Shown here: in pieces, positions 1 to 14,000 of the stretch | Position numbering within the stretch: the stretch's first letter is position 1 | Layout: the number at the start of each line of letters is the position of its first letter | DNA from: Hemibagrus wyckioides | Lineage: Eukaryota; Chordata; Actinopteri; Siluriformes; Bagridae | Direction: 5' to 3' | Length of the DNA stretch: 64,000 nucleotides | Assembly (NCBI RefSeq): GCF_019097595.1 | Contig: NC_080718.1 | Span: forward strand, 19,446,157-19,510,156 | Notes under the pieces: model-generated | What the model saw: the letters and a program-made list of their open reading frames with translations, nothing else | What the model was told of the DNA's origin: nothing | Databases searched by the model: none | Position numbers and translations under genes: made by a program

Positions 1-3000
1 GCTGGATTATATGGAGATTTATTCACTACTTTTATTTATTCAATACTTTTCACTACTTTGTGCCCAAACTCTGCCTAGAAATGTGCACTTATTTAACTGC
101 TTGTTTATGCTGCCATTGCACTATATCAAGCTTTCTATTTATGATTCTGTATATATGAAAGCAAATGATTAGCAGAACTGTCAAAATCTATGGAATTGAA
201 CTGCATGATGAGTTAAAACATGCACTCACTGCTCAGTTCATTAGTAATGACTGCACTTTCATAGAACTGCATGTAAGCGTTCCTATTAAAGTGGCCAGTG
301 AGTGAAGGAAAACACCATACACGTTTTACCTTTTGCAGCATTGTTTCTAAAATCCTCGCTTTAAAACTCTTCTTACTTAATAAAAGTGTGTATCATATTT
401 CTGCTGAACACAGCATAGTCTTTACATCTGTATGGATTAATAGCATTAACCACTTTCCCTCCTGCCATATTGGTAAATAATCAGAATGTTGGAACTAGGT
501 AGGTGTATGTGATTTGATTTAATCCAGCATAGTGCTAGAGTAGCATATTTCAGCTGTAAATGTGTGTGTCAGTGTGTGTGTCAGGATTTTGAAGCTTCAG
601 CCCTTTGAAAGATATGCGTCATGGTGAATGCTTTGTATTAAACAGGTGGAAGCATAGCATAGTGTCAGAGAATCATATCTGAATGTGTGTGGGTGGTGTT
701 AAGATCATCCAGCTCTCTGACTCTCTCCCAGGTGATGATGTGCATCTTAAAGGATTTTCGCACGTCAGCAGATTTTTTATGGAATCACCCTTTTCATGCA
801 AACATTTCATGTCAGGAATAGATGTAAAGTGTGTATTCAGTGCTGTCGCAATACTAACGTCTAAACCTCTAGCATCAGCAGCATCAGCAGGATTACCTCC
901 TACAGCCTGCATCCTGTCTGTTAGCCTACACTCCCCAAATCGGCACATCAGCACTCATCCGGCTCTAAAGTGGCCAAGAGGTGCTTCTATAGAATGAACA
1001 GTCCTGTAGTGTTGTTTAAGCTCATCTCAAATCAAAGCAAAGTAACACAAAGATGCCATTCCTTCTATTATATATTAGTCCATATATACCATAATATATC
1101 AAAATAAACAATAGAGAAACTATGAGTCTGAAGTTTAGTAGTCTGGGCATGTGCAGTGTATGATGGTTTTTAAGTTTGTGCACTATAATAGAGTATAATG
1201 AGCTTTCAGGACAGATGTTTTTATTTTTTGGGGTTGGGAGTTTTTGAGGCTGTGTTACTTTAATTGCTGTGTCTGGGTGGGCGGGGAGCGGGGTGCTGGT
1301 GCTGGCTGATGAGATCCTCCCCCCATAGTAAATCTTGCAGACAGTATGCAGCTCATTAGTGTAGCTCATTACAGTTGGGAAACACATTAGTCCTGGGTTT
1401 TTGCTTGCAAGAATGTGCCTTTAATTATTGCAGCCATTATGGAGCCTCTTTCCTTGCGCACAGGCTTTGCTCATGGTGTGTTTCACAGTAGCAATGAAAA
1501 TGAAAATGAATTAGATTGAATACATTTTATTTAAAGATGCTGACTCGAACGCAGAGGTGTTTGGGATCCTCTGTCGGCTCTTTGCTGAGAGTGCTAGTGC
1601 AGGTCAGAGCAAGTACCGGAACACTGTGCAGTGTTTGTGTGTTTCATAGAACCTTCTGCACTGCAGTGTTGGGGTGTATTATACATCACCTACGCATCCT
1701 GTCCAGATCTGCCCTAGGGATTTGGCTACTTGTCTTCAGCCCTGTTTCATTTTCTCCATACTTTTATCTTCTCCAAGACTGGTAGAAGGATGAACACAAT
1801 CCTTTAAAGCACTCAGGATGGCAATTTCTAATGGCAAGGCATGTGAAAGAATGACAGCCTGAGCAAATTAGGGAGAATTGCAACACTGACACATGTTGGA
1901 GACCAGTACGATTCTGTATATCACCTTGCATCTAAGCTACTTTGTTCTCTTTTTAAGCCCCTGTTTTCTTTATGTAAAGCACTCTGTTCTTTGTTTGTAC
2001 TGTATCTGCCCAGTACCTGAGCAGCCTTATGAAACCTGTTCTTATAAATAAATCAATCTGTCCTTACTTTTTTTCTAAATCTTAACATCCTGAAGTCACT
2101 CAAGTATCTCAGCATCATCAGTTGAATCTATTTATGGGACTGATAAAGGAGGATAAAATTGAACGCTGCTGTTCCTCTTTTTTTGGAGTTTGATGGGGTT
2201 TTTTCGGACCTCTCTCAATACATATTACATATGCTGGAGTTTTAATGTGAGAAGATTTCAGCAGCAGGGAAATTAATTAAAGGCATTATGAGAGCATGAA
2301 TTTCCCCTACAGCTGTCAAGCCCACAGAGACCTGATCCTGTCACACTATGTTTTCCTTTTAATTAATTTCACTTTAATTGACTAACACAATGACTTTTGC
2401 TCCATATTAACTGATTCTGAACCAATATCACTTCTTAATTTGTAGACTGTTACATAACTTGCACTATATGGCCAAAGGTTTGTGGACACCTGACCATCAC
2501 ACCCATGTGTGGTTCTTTCCCCCAAACTGTTGTCACACAGTCAGAAGCACATAACTGATTAAGATGTCTTTGGCTACAGTTTCCTGCATGAGCAAGGTCC
2601 ATGAAGGATGAATTCAAGTGTCCTGCACAGACCTGACCTCACCCCCTGAGTAAGACTTTCCTCTGTCTTTGTGGAAAGTGGTTTGTTCTGTAGGCTTAAA
2701 TATAGTATTGTGGCTGATGATTGGTAATCTATAACTAGGTGCCATCAGCAATGACACTTGTGATGTATGCAAAATCAGTTGTACAAGGTTATTTGAGAAC
2801 CCGTTATATTACACAGATCTTCTCATGAAAGATTTATTTTATGCACATTAAACCATAACATATTTATTTTATGAACAACTATTTAGATATTAGACGCATT
2901 ACTCAAATGTGTCTGGCTGTATATTGGAGCCCTGTTTTTTTTCCCCCTGAACTTTCCAGCCACAGAATACAGTAGGTCCAAGATGATATTATTTATATAG

Positions 3001-5937
3001 TTACTTGTTTTTAGAGTTATTAGTTTGGATAAAACCCATTTAATTCAAGTAGCCTCCAACCAGACATCACCACATAAATTCAGTAATAAATATAATAATG
3101 TAATAATAATATAATAATAATGTCCCCCTGGCTATGAACACAATGACTATGCTTCATGAATTCCTACAAGTCTCCACCGCTTGAGAACCACTGAGTTATA
3201 GTAACTCAGTGAATATGATAAATATATATATAATGTCACTACAAGGGTATAGCAGCTTTGCACGCCAGCTAGCCTCCAGCTCAACTAGCAAAAAGTATGA
3301 TGAAAAATAAATGGCTTCACCAATGATGTATAATCTTTTAAACACATTGTTTACGTCCAGTTACAGGTTTTTCATGTGTATAGAAACAAATGACTCTATT
3401 ACTTCCTTGCTGAATCAGCCAGGGTTTTTCCACTGTTGTTCATGAACTTTTCACCAACTGAAATCCTTTAGCCATAGATCAGCTGTGAAATAAATGTCTG
3501 CTGTAAAATGCCCCAAACTCAAAACTGACATTTTGCTGCAATGCAAAAATTCAGAACACAATAAGTTTACATACATTTTTTACTGATATATATTATCAGT
3601 TCCCTTAAGTACCTATTAACAAGAGAAAAAGGAGAGAAATGGCATACAGAAAGAACCGGGCGATAAATGACACCGCTCTTTCCCATAACCAAAGTGAAAG
3701 CAAGTCGCTAGATAACCCAAACAAACACAGATCGTAATTTTATACCTTCTACAGAATATTAGAAGGGCATTAGCTGAGAATAGAGAAAGGGTGTGCTATG
3801 ACTTTATCAGTGTCTGTGCAGTTGGATTTAATGCAGCTATGAAATTCAACGGTGTGAATAGTCTGGACTACAGTAATATATGATAGGGCTTAGCCTGCCA
3901 TGTTTATGTGCATGTGGGTGATTGCTACTATAAGAAGCAGCTTTCCACACATGATGAGTACCTTCTGTCAGACACAACAGGATGAGACTGCCATCCCTGA
4001 ACTCATAGATACAAGGCGATAAATCGTACCTCTTCCAGCTATTTTCTTTTCCATCCGCTTATTGATCTCAGATTTTCATCAGGCAGAGGTTGAGAGGAAT
4101 CCCAAGCAGAATCCCAGTTAGTACATAAATTTCTGCACATGTCTAGCCAGGGTCATAATTCAGATGTACTCAGCTCCTCTAGGTTCTAGCCTTCCAGCAG
4201 TAAAGCATCCTGCTGATCTATAAATCCAGCAGCATGATGTGATGGATGGAATTTAATGGTGTTAATAATGCTGGACTAACCACTTAATCACCTTGTGCAG
4301 CTTATGCAATCTTCCACCTCACTCCCTTAGAAAACACAGCTCCATGCTCCATCAACTTAACCCGCACCTTTGTGAAATGATGACTACATTTATCTGTATC
4401 TGCTTAAAGACTAACTTCTATTAGGAACAAAAAAAAGCATGAGCATTGATATTACAGTTGGGTAAAATAAACCCTAATGCTGTGATCTTTGCAGCTTAGT
4501 ACAGAGATATATGGACATAACTTATCTTTTGACACAGTTGAGTTTGTAAATTTCGTGCGTTCAAGTTCTGTGTGTTGATTTCGAATGTAATTAGATAGCC
4601 AAGTCCCTTTGCAGCGCTGACATATGGAACACCTAGAAGAGTTGCTTACTGAAGAAAATGTCATCCCTCATAGCCTATTATGTAAAGTGAACATGCTGAA
4701 CTGACATGTATTATGCATAAGAAAAAAAGGTTATTGTCATGTTACCCTGTGCAGGGAGCTCAGTGATTTGATAAAACCATCATCCAGTTCTCTGTAGTAT
4801 AAACAGACAGTTTAATGCTTTCTAATGGACATCACATTATCCACCCCCCCCTGAGAGGCAGGCAGGTAGCAGCCCATCATAGATAAGGGCAGAAACACAC
4901 TCGAAAGCGGCGTTTGTGCATTAAACAATAGCCTTCAGCTTTATTTCAGCTTGATTCAGTATCTGAGACTAATCCGTGTAGACAAATCTGCAAGAGAGAA
5001 TCACAGATCACAGAGGTGTGAGTTGTGAAAATCATCTCCTGGCTTCACTATGAAATCGTAATAAGTTTCTAATTAACCCACAGCCACTGGCAATGAGAAA
5101 CTAATCATTGCCACAGTATCACTCCGGATAAACTGTTGAAAACAATCTATAATAACTGGCCAAGCATTCCATGCATTGTAAATACGAGACTTGCTCAAAC
5201 ATATAACATATAACTCACTAACAGGCCAGATATGTACCAAATTTGCGAATAACATTATCTAATGCATGTTTAAGGCAAATATTTTATCACAGACAATGTG
5301 ATATGGATATCTGTGGAAATAATCTCTTAAAATTCAAATATACTTTTGCATGAAGACGTGCTGTCATTTATAAACATGCAACTTATTAAAGATATACTTT
5401 ACTCCAAGCTTTGTTATGTCTTCACATTTTATGCATTTATTATATGCCTTAATCCATTTTGTCACTCATTTATATTACTTGAACCTTCCTTTACAACTCC
5501 ATGCTCAATTAAATAGACAATAATACAACTGGTCCCTCTTTAGAAAGCCTTTTATGTATATATATATATATATAATCATATTAAACATATTAAAGCACAT
5601 GTGCAACATGTTACTAGACACTTGATTGGATCAGTGTAACTTAGTGAATAATAAATACCTACTGCAGTGATGCTTTACTCATACTCTTATGTCTGATGTG
5701 AGCTGATTTAGTGCTTTACTTCCTCTAGGTACAATACAGTAAGAGGATAAGTGCTGTATTAGTGCAGATAAAGCACTTCTGTAGTTTGAGCACATGATGT
5801 TTTAACTCTTTAAACACAGGCGGCTTTAATTTCATGCAGACGCAAGCACAATTTGCTGACATGCCATCATGCCATGAATGTGCTACGAATTTTGTTGAGT
5901 CAAATGTTCCCACTCATTCCCAGTTGCTGCAGATGTA
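1..5937. other. Gene-poor region, left edge
   Basis: I recognise no exon on either strand. Open frames are short, without splice context or familiar domains. It holds the Tc1 fragment at 2,462-2,655, small TA runs, and two AT-rich, repeat-free blocks with homeodomain-type TAATTA/TTAATTAA motifs (about 1,380-1,520 and 2,255-2,410). Confidence 0.5.
2462..2655 (+). mobile_element. Truncated Tc1-type element
   Basis: It starts CACTATATGGCCAAAGG, then TTTGTGGACACCTGACCATC and CACCCATGTGTGGTTCTTTC. These are the end and leader of a fish Tc1-like family, the same one as the dead copy at 60,636-61,120. It then jumps to GGTCCATGAAGG and TCCTGCACAGACCTGACCTC, fragments of the transposase region, so it is internally deleted and truncated. 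Confidence 0.8.
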
Positions 5938-6130
5938 TACAGTCCCTTTTCAAAAATATTGGAACAGCAAGGCAGATTCATTTGTGTTTGTTATACACTA
6001 AGAAAATTTGGGTTTAAGCTCAAAAGAATGAAAATGAGACAAGAGTCCAGAATTCCAGCTTTTTTTATTTATTTATTTATTTCAGCAGTGTTCCTCACCA
6101 CACCTGATGTGATATATTCATTTGAACCCC
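5938..6130 (+). repeat. Fragment of a dispersed fish DNA-transposon-like repeat
   Basis: It begins with ACAGTCCCTTTTCAAAAATA then TTGGAACAGCAAGGC, and continues with a TTTGGGTTTAAGCTCAAAAG segment, a phrase sequence I know from repeats common in bony fish. The family is not named. Confidence 0.55.
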
Positions 6131-9100
6131 ACATCATAAAAATTCCAAGAATATATTTGCTAAACTCTACATCTGAATTCCTTATTTTCATACTTGCATT
6201 ATGATAATAAAAAATAATGCCCAGAGAGTGTTTATTTCAGCAGCTTTTCTGATTGGTTGTACTTACTGTACAGTTGTGTGTGTACCACACAACAGAGAGT
6301 ATATACACCGTATATAAGTAAGCGGTGTGGGAGTGTCTCTCATTGTATACAAGCATGAATTGTGTGAGTAAGAAAGGTGTGTTGCGCCCTTTAGTAGAAG
6401 CCTCTCCGTGGGATTTACTGACAGTGTGACAAGTATGCTGATCTGCAAACAGTCCCATGATAAATGCACACATCATTTAGGACACAAGGGATTCATCTCT
6501 CACCTACAGCATGCTGGAACATTTCAATTCACATGTCAGCAGATACCTGAGGGAGGCTGCACTTAAACACATGCACTCATACACATGATAAATACAGTAT
6601 TCTGTATTTTTAGTAGATAATCCATGACCTAATCAGAGATGATTACTATAACAAGATTTGTTTTGTTGCCATTTCTGAATGTGTCATTGTGCATCCCATC
6701 AGCTGGCACATCAGCTCTCTCTCTCTCTCTCTGAAGCTCCAGTCCCGAGAGGTCAGCCTGATGGTAACCTGAACCTTTCGCTTTATAAATACATTGACAT
6801 TGTGCTGTGGGAACTGCAGAGGTCAGGAGTTTTGAGCATGCTTTTTGCTTTCACAAGTGACAGGTAATACTCCACCAGGACACTGGTTCCATCCGACACA
6901 CCTTTGGATGTAGATGACGGTGCGTTGTGTGGTAGTGTAACACTCAGGTCAGCTTTTTAAAGGCACTGGCAGGTGCAGTATTCACAGTGAAAGTACCAGA
7001 GCATGTCCTCCTGTCTCCTCTCCTCTCCTCTCTTCTCATTTTTTCAGGGCTTCAATCCCAAGAGAGCTGACTTTGGAGGACAGGATGTAGACAAAGTGTC
7101 TTATATACCCTCTAAGGACCTTCCTCATCTATTGTAAATTAACATTAACCCCATTAGTTGCTGGTCTGTGCTTCTTTAGTCAGAACTGGATAATACTAAT
7201 CAAGGGTCATGTATGTTCCAGATAATAAAACGGACCAGAGAGCAGCTCTGTCTTCATCCTTATCTATGTCTCCTGCCTTTACAGCCTAAGTTGTATCATA
7301 GTGAAAGGGGGAAGAGTGAAGGTCAGCATTCCTCATTAACAGCCAATGAATTCTTAATAAGCCTATACCAAATGGCTCCAGAGTAATGGCTGCATCTTTC
7401 ACTTGGAATGCGAGGCAGAAATTGCATGAGCTTGCAAAAAAAGGAAAGAAAAAAAGCCCCTGTACATCAGACCAGTGGTAATATCAGCCACATTTCCCTT
7501 GCTGATGCTTTGTGTTCAGTGGTGTATTGCTATGTGTCTTTGTACGAAACAAGGGACAATATCATTAAGGACAGCTTTCATGTTTAATCTCACCAAATAA
7601 ATACTATCAGCATCCACATTTTCAATATCCCTTATACCCGCAGCAGAATGTGATCTTGTGTGTTTGTGTGTGCATGAATACAGATTTGAGTATGATATAA
7701 AAACATCACAAGGCTCACATGGTACTGGATCTTTTTAAGTATGAGTTAATTAAAACAAACTAGAAGACAAAAAATAGATATGAATAAGAATTGAAAAATG
7801 ATTGGATGTTTACTTTCATAATCAGATACCTGTGCAAAGCAAATGCAGCTGCTATTTCATATATCTACTAATGATTTTATGTTTTTATGTATATGATTTA
7901 TGTTTCGTTAAGAAACATGGCTTCTTCATTTTTTTCTCAACTCACTTCAGTTTACAATACTTTAAAAGCCTGTAAACCTTTCCTAAACCCAATATCCCAA
8001 GCTTCTATGGAGTCTTTGAATCTGCAAGGTTCATAATTTGTGTGTCTTTGTTTTGATAAATATTATTCTTTATATATATATATATAAAAAAAAAATACAT
8101 TCTCTATTTCAGGTGCAGGGAATATTATTATTGGTATTATTGGAAATTTTAATGTAGTGATTTATTTAACTTTTAATTTTAATCATAAATCAGTTCTTAG
8201 AACGTAGAATTTTATTGTTACTATGAATTTACCACAACACTGCTTCATATTGTGTATGCTATTGTACCCCAAAGGATTTTTGAGAATTTTTAAAAAATTA
8301 GAATTTAGAGCTTATTTCACCATGCAACCTTTATAAATATCTAACAGATGGGAACTACTCCTTTAATTTGTGTTTAAAGGAATTTTTATACCATTAAACT
8401 ATTAAAGGGAAGTCTGATAGCCTTAGCGGAAATAAGATCAGCCTGGACCATTGGCTCTCAAAACTGCCTTTTCTTCACTCATGTTTATTAAATGCACATT
8501 AATAATGAGGTCCTGGGATGGCTAAACCCTTATTTAAAGGCACAAAGCCTGTGAAGCTGTGCTTATGCTGAAGATTCCCATTTGAATCCATCTGTGATTA
8601 TTTGTTTTGCTATTGCGTCAGCGAGAGGGTCATAACTTGTAAGACGTGAAATTGCAATAGCAAATGGATTTGGCTTTTCCATTTGAAAGTTCCCGTAAAA
8701 GAACTGCAAACTGTGATATGAGTTTTGCATTTTCATTTCAATCAGGTTGCAATGTATGCATAATTTATGTGTCAACAAACAGTAAACCCAATAGAAAAGA
8801 GAAGTTTGGAATTGGTTTTGAAAATGGTCAGAAAAATATTACCGTTATGAGTAATGTGAATCTTGGAACATAAAATATTCCAGATAATGAACATTTATTT
8901 TCTTTCTTATTAACTATTGCAAAATTCTAACTTCTGATTATTTCCAATTTGAAAAGAAAAAAATCAAAGATTGTCCCAGAAAATGTGGGATTATCCCAGA
9001 AAATCCCAGAATGTGGCCTCAGACCCTACTGTAGATGATGATGTTTGTGTCCAGACTCATCTCCCTAACTTAGTGTACACAGTTTATCAGTTAACTTTGA

Positions 9101-10074
9101 TGTCAGGTGACAGACCAGACTCTGATGTGCCATTCTCTGTCCAAGAGTGTCATGAGAATTGGCTGAGCACAGCATGATGGCAAATTACAGGACAACTCCA
9201 ACACAGAGACTGACATGGCTCAGTGTGTATGCATGTGTGTTTAATCATCTGGTTGATGTATACCTTTGGACTCATTCTCCTGCGGTTGGGTGATTTATAT
9301 GTTGATGTTGGAGGATGGATCTGTGCATGCAGCTGTGTGTGTGTGTGTGTAGTCACTGTTTTGTCTTAGGCGCATCCTGGTAACGTGACTATACACCCAG
9401 GCAATGCTGAACACACAATCAGCCTCCATTCATAAAGAATAAGCAAAATGAATGTAATATGTCTCAGTACTTCAGCTACTCCTACCAGATGGCATGCTTT
9501 AACATTTGCTCAGAAAATCAGTGCTATGTGTGAACAGTCAATGGAACTCATGTTGTTGTCCTCTCTTCATAGTTCAGCAGGTGGATGGAACAGTAGCTAG
9601 AATAAAAGAAGATCCTCATTTGTATGCAGGGTTCAGTTTGAGGTGAATGTGGTAGGTGGTGCCAGTATGAAAGGAAGGCTTCTGATTGGTCCGAGGTGAG
9701 GCTGAACGGAGCAGGAGAATGATTGATGTCAGGTCCTGGGGATTTAACTCTTATGGTGAACAGTGTTAGATTAAAGTGTTTATTTGTTCAGGCAGCTAGA
9801 AATGAGAACAGCGTGGTTTAGGATGACATTGTCTCATTCTCCTTGTGTAACCCAGACACATGCTACAGCACATGCTGATTTATTTCTTCCAGACAGCCAT
9901 GAGGATGACACTAGTTTTCTGTAGTCAGAAATTCATTAATAATTGAAGTGTCTGTACATTTTGTCCTTCAAGAAAATGGCCAAAAATGTTATTTCAGTTT
10001 AATTCTTACATCTAGCACAGTCTTTAAAATAATATGGTTTCTCTCAAAATGTTTTTCGTAAATTAATCTTTCAG

Positions 10075-10075
<1 letters not shown>
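6131..10075. other. Gene-poor region
   Basis: No gene recognised. It holds a (CT)n run at 6715-6732, a TA-rich patch near 8,070, and a repeat-free block at about 8,575-8,770 with CAATAGCAAATGGATTTGG-like sequence that could be regulatory. Confidence 0.45.
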
Positions 10076-10115
<40 letters not shown>

Positions 10116-10162
10116 CTCTCTCTCTACAGTATCTATCTATCTGTCTGTCTGTCTGCCTGGGC

Positions 10163-10261
<99 letters not shown>
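10076..10261. repeat. (CT)n and (TATC)n compound microsatellite
   Basis: About 25 CT units (10076-10125) are followed by a long TATC array (10130-10261) interrupted once by a TGTC segment. Degenerate copies continue to about 10,345. Confidence 0.97.
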
Positions 10262-11016
10262 AGTGATCTATCTGTCTATACACATCCATCTGTGTCCACC
10301 TGCTGTATCTATCTAACACCTATATGTCTGCTGTCTATCTGTCTTTCAACAAAAGAATAAAAATGAATGGTGTTAAAACAGTTTTAGGTTACCATTTAGG
10401 AATAAGATAGCTGGTTTCGTTTATTGCTGTTTTTTCTTGGCTTTAAAAACACTCCACACTCTAGCAGGCACAATTTACTGATTGAGTACAAAATGTTTCA
10501 CAGCTCCTGTGGTCAAAAATGTTATGTGTCAACTCTGTATTTATGACTGACCCGCTGTGTGACTGAGTATCGTCCTTCATCTCGGTGCACATCCTCACCC
10601 ACACACACGAGCTCTCTGACAGTGTGGACAGTGCTGATGAGACGGAGCACACGGTGGAGTTTAGAGAAGCTCGGGGTGTGATGGTGAGATGCTTGCAGGA
10701 CAGTGATGCTGGTCTGGCTTTGATTCCCTTCCTTATTATGCATCCCCACTCTCTCATGCTGTCAGCCTCAAAGGCGCCTGCAGCGCCATAGCAACTGGCC
10801 TGAATGAGGCAAAACACAGTGTTGACTGGCAGTGGAACACAGCTGGACCACACTGAAATGGCCATCTGACTCATCCTGCATTGTTTAATCACTACAGACC
10901 AGCAGTGTGTTTGTGGATGGAGGATTCTGGGTGTGGGATCGTGTAAAACAATAGATGATGCATTTTGGCTACCATGATGGGGTGATGTTCAGAATAAAAT
11001 GAAGTATTTGTAATGG

Positions 11017-11063
11017 GGTGTTTGTGTGTGTGTATGTGTGTGTGTGTGTGTGTGTGTGCGTGT
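11017..11063. repeat. (TG)n microsatellite
   Basis: TG run with a few single-base interruptions. Confidence 0.95.
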
Positions 11064-14000
11064 CCATGGCTGATAATAACAGCATCCACTCTTTACAATT
11101 TGCACTTCTGAGACATTTATGCTGCACATCACTTCCTCTTCCAATTTTCACAAGCAGGCAGAGAGTGAAAGCATATGCAGCCAAACACCCTTCATATGTA
11201 TCCTGTTCATCACTTTTCATTAGGAAATGTGCCATGAAGCATGTACAGTTAACTTATTTACTGAGACTGAGATTTTTAATGCTTAAAGTTTAATGCTGCT
11301 TTTGCTCTTGGTATGAACACGTGATGTATAAATGTGCTGCACATGAATGTTTAAAGAGAAAACGCTACACCTCTGTGCAAGGTCAGCAAACAGGAAGGAG
11401 GAAAAGGTCAATTGTGTGTATGTGTGTGTGCATGGAATGGTTGTGTAATTGATCATGGTTGTGGATGGACTCATGAATAAAGCAACTCTTCAGCATTTCC
11501 ACTTGTCTCTGTTAAAATGGCAGCATGCTAGCGCTCAGGAGTTTGTTCTTAAACATGCCTTTATACACTAGGGAGCTATACATACTCAAGGTGTCTCTGT
11601 GCATTTATTTTTATCCCTGTGAGATACAGGAATAAAGAATTTTCAGTGGAAGATATATCATTGAAATATTCTGCATGGCTGTGCCATAATCACACATGCA
11701 CTGGGAATAAAGGTGGAAACCTATTAATGTACTGAATCTGCGATATTTACCTCCATTGTGAAATTACTGCTGGTGCTGTGGCCATAGAGGAGTAGTTACT
11801 AATCTTTGGAGTTAAATCAGATTCACCATGAATGATCCTTAAAAAACAGATCCATAAAATTTAATGTTAAACTTTTCACAGCTACAAATAGACATATAGA
11901 AGATGCTCTGTGCTTTACTGGCATGTTTAGGGTTTGACTCCTCACAGCACACATTCGTGAAGGCTTATAGCTCCACCTCCAGTGATAATGTCTTTTAGAG
12001 AAATACAGCATAATTACAATACTGTCTTATTCTCCATGGTCTGGATGAACAAGCCGGGAAAAATGTGTTCCTACCCCTTCCGTGAAACTGCATTCTGGGA
12101 TAGGGATCAAATTATCTGAGACAACAATCCACTAATGTGATACTTACACCATAAACAACAAGAGAAACTATAAATAACTAAAACACTACTCAAACAGGGT
12201 TGGAAAATGGATACGAGGATAATGTTAGCTAGGGATTATTATGAAAAACTTTTAAGGAAAAGCGTGAGGATAGTCATAATACTGAAGCAATTGATTCTAA
12301 TTGAAAATATTATTTATAGGATTTCACTTTTCAGTCAGACAGGTGGACTTTTTTAATCCTTAATTTTATTACTTATTACTTTTTTTGTTGGTCCATCCAT
12401 TATGAGCAGCTTGTATTTCCAAATGCTATAAACAATATAATTCTAGATATTATTTAAATAGTAAATCTTTAATTCAAGCACTATGGATTCAGGTTCTGGT
12501 GAATTTGATTTAACTCCATACTAATCAGCACAGAGATTAACCACAGCAAAAGCTTTGATTCTATTTTTAGCTCAGCTGAGAATGTCGTCTGACTCTAAAG
12601 TACCCTGCTTAAGCCATCAGACCAAGTGGGTCATGTCCCCGCTTTACCCCCTGCCCCCGCCCTGAAGCGCCCCACCCACACACACACATGCACACACAAA
12701 CCCTTAGGTTTAATTATGTGCAGTATGAATGAGGATTGCTGTTTTGAGTAAATGTATTTTGTGGAATATTCAATTTATATCTACATAGTGTCATAGTTTA
12801 TTCTGGCATTTTGTCCTGGATGTCAGTGGATCTTGTATAGCCAGTGGTCATCCCAAGGTGACATTGATTGGGCTCATTAAAAAATTATCCTCTGGTCTTT
12901 AGAACATTTTATCAAAAACAATAATAATTGTTTTTCATTGTCTTGTTCTTAGACATTAGGAGGTAGTATTTTCCCTGCAACTACTCACTTATGTAAGCTG
13001 GATGTGTATGAGATCATTTATATCAGGAGAAGCATGTTGTCATGCTTTCTTGATGATCTGACACATTCATTCATCCACTGATGGATGAAGCTGCACACTA
13101 GTGCAGTTACTGCACCCTTGATTTATTTGTCTGTACAGAATCTGAGCCAAAGTGCATGACAGAAGCTGTATCAGTCTGCTTTGCTTCCTTAGAACTGGCT
13201 CCAGAGTAACTGCGTGTCATGGTGCCACAGTGGTCATCTGCATGCATGTGATGCAGACAGTCTGAGATTGACAGACGTGGCTGAGGGCGTGTGAAGCTCA
13301 GTGAGGTCCTGGCACTTGTGCAATGAGGAGAGAGCTTCAAAGTATATCAGTCTCAGCTCTGAGACGAGCCCTACCCCAGAGCTACAGCAAGTCTTCCCAT
13401 CACTGATCAACACAAGACGCAATCAAATGTCTAGTCAAGGGTCTTTACTGGGTCGCCTGCACATTTCTATGGATTTGCATGTCTTTCAATATGCAGCTGA
13501 GATTGTTTTGTTTTTTTCCATGACAATTTTTTTTGCCCATTCTGGCTGGTCTCAGCCAATTAACTGTGCTACATAAAGTTCTTAGATCGCAGACAATTCT
13601 GGGCCAAATTCATTGAGTTTCTCCCAAATGTAAGCAGACACATTGGACGTTTTCAGTTGGATTTGGAATCTGTGATTAAAATAGACCAGATGCTAATATA
13701 GCTTGTGGACTAAAGGTGGCCTAGGTGTGAGCTCTGTTTTAAGTTATGATCTCATTGAAGCTGTATTGGGAAAAGATCCTGATATTCAGATTTGGGTGGG
13801 ATGCACATCATTTCACTGTGGTCTGTGGGCCAGAAGTGGTAATTGTGGAACAAAATGGTGCTACTGGTAATTTCAATTCAATTGAATTCAGTTAAATTCA
13901 AACATTTTCCATCATTGGATAAACATAGGGAAATTAGAAAAAGTACAATTAGAAATCTCAAAAATCACCTGAGTATGGATTACACACTTGAAAAAAATGC

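Noticed and set aside
1022..1387. 121-residue minus-strand frame
   Set aside because: Random-looking sequence with no recognised motif or gene context.
10130..10261. Regular repeats resembling an array of repeats and spacers
   Set aside because: Plain tetranucleotide microsatellite without spacers; CRISPR is not expected in a fish nuclear genome.
10461..10892. 143-residue minus-strand frame
   Set aside because: No domain, no splice context, overlapping frames on both strands; composition is like chance.
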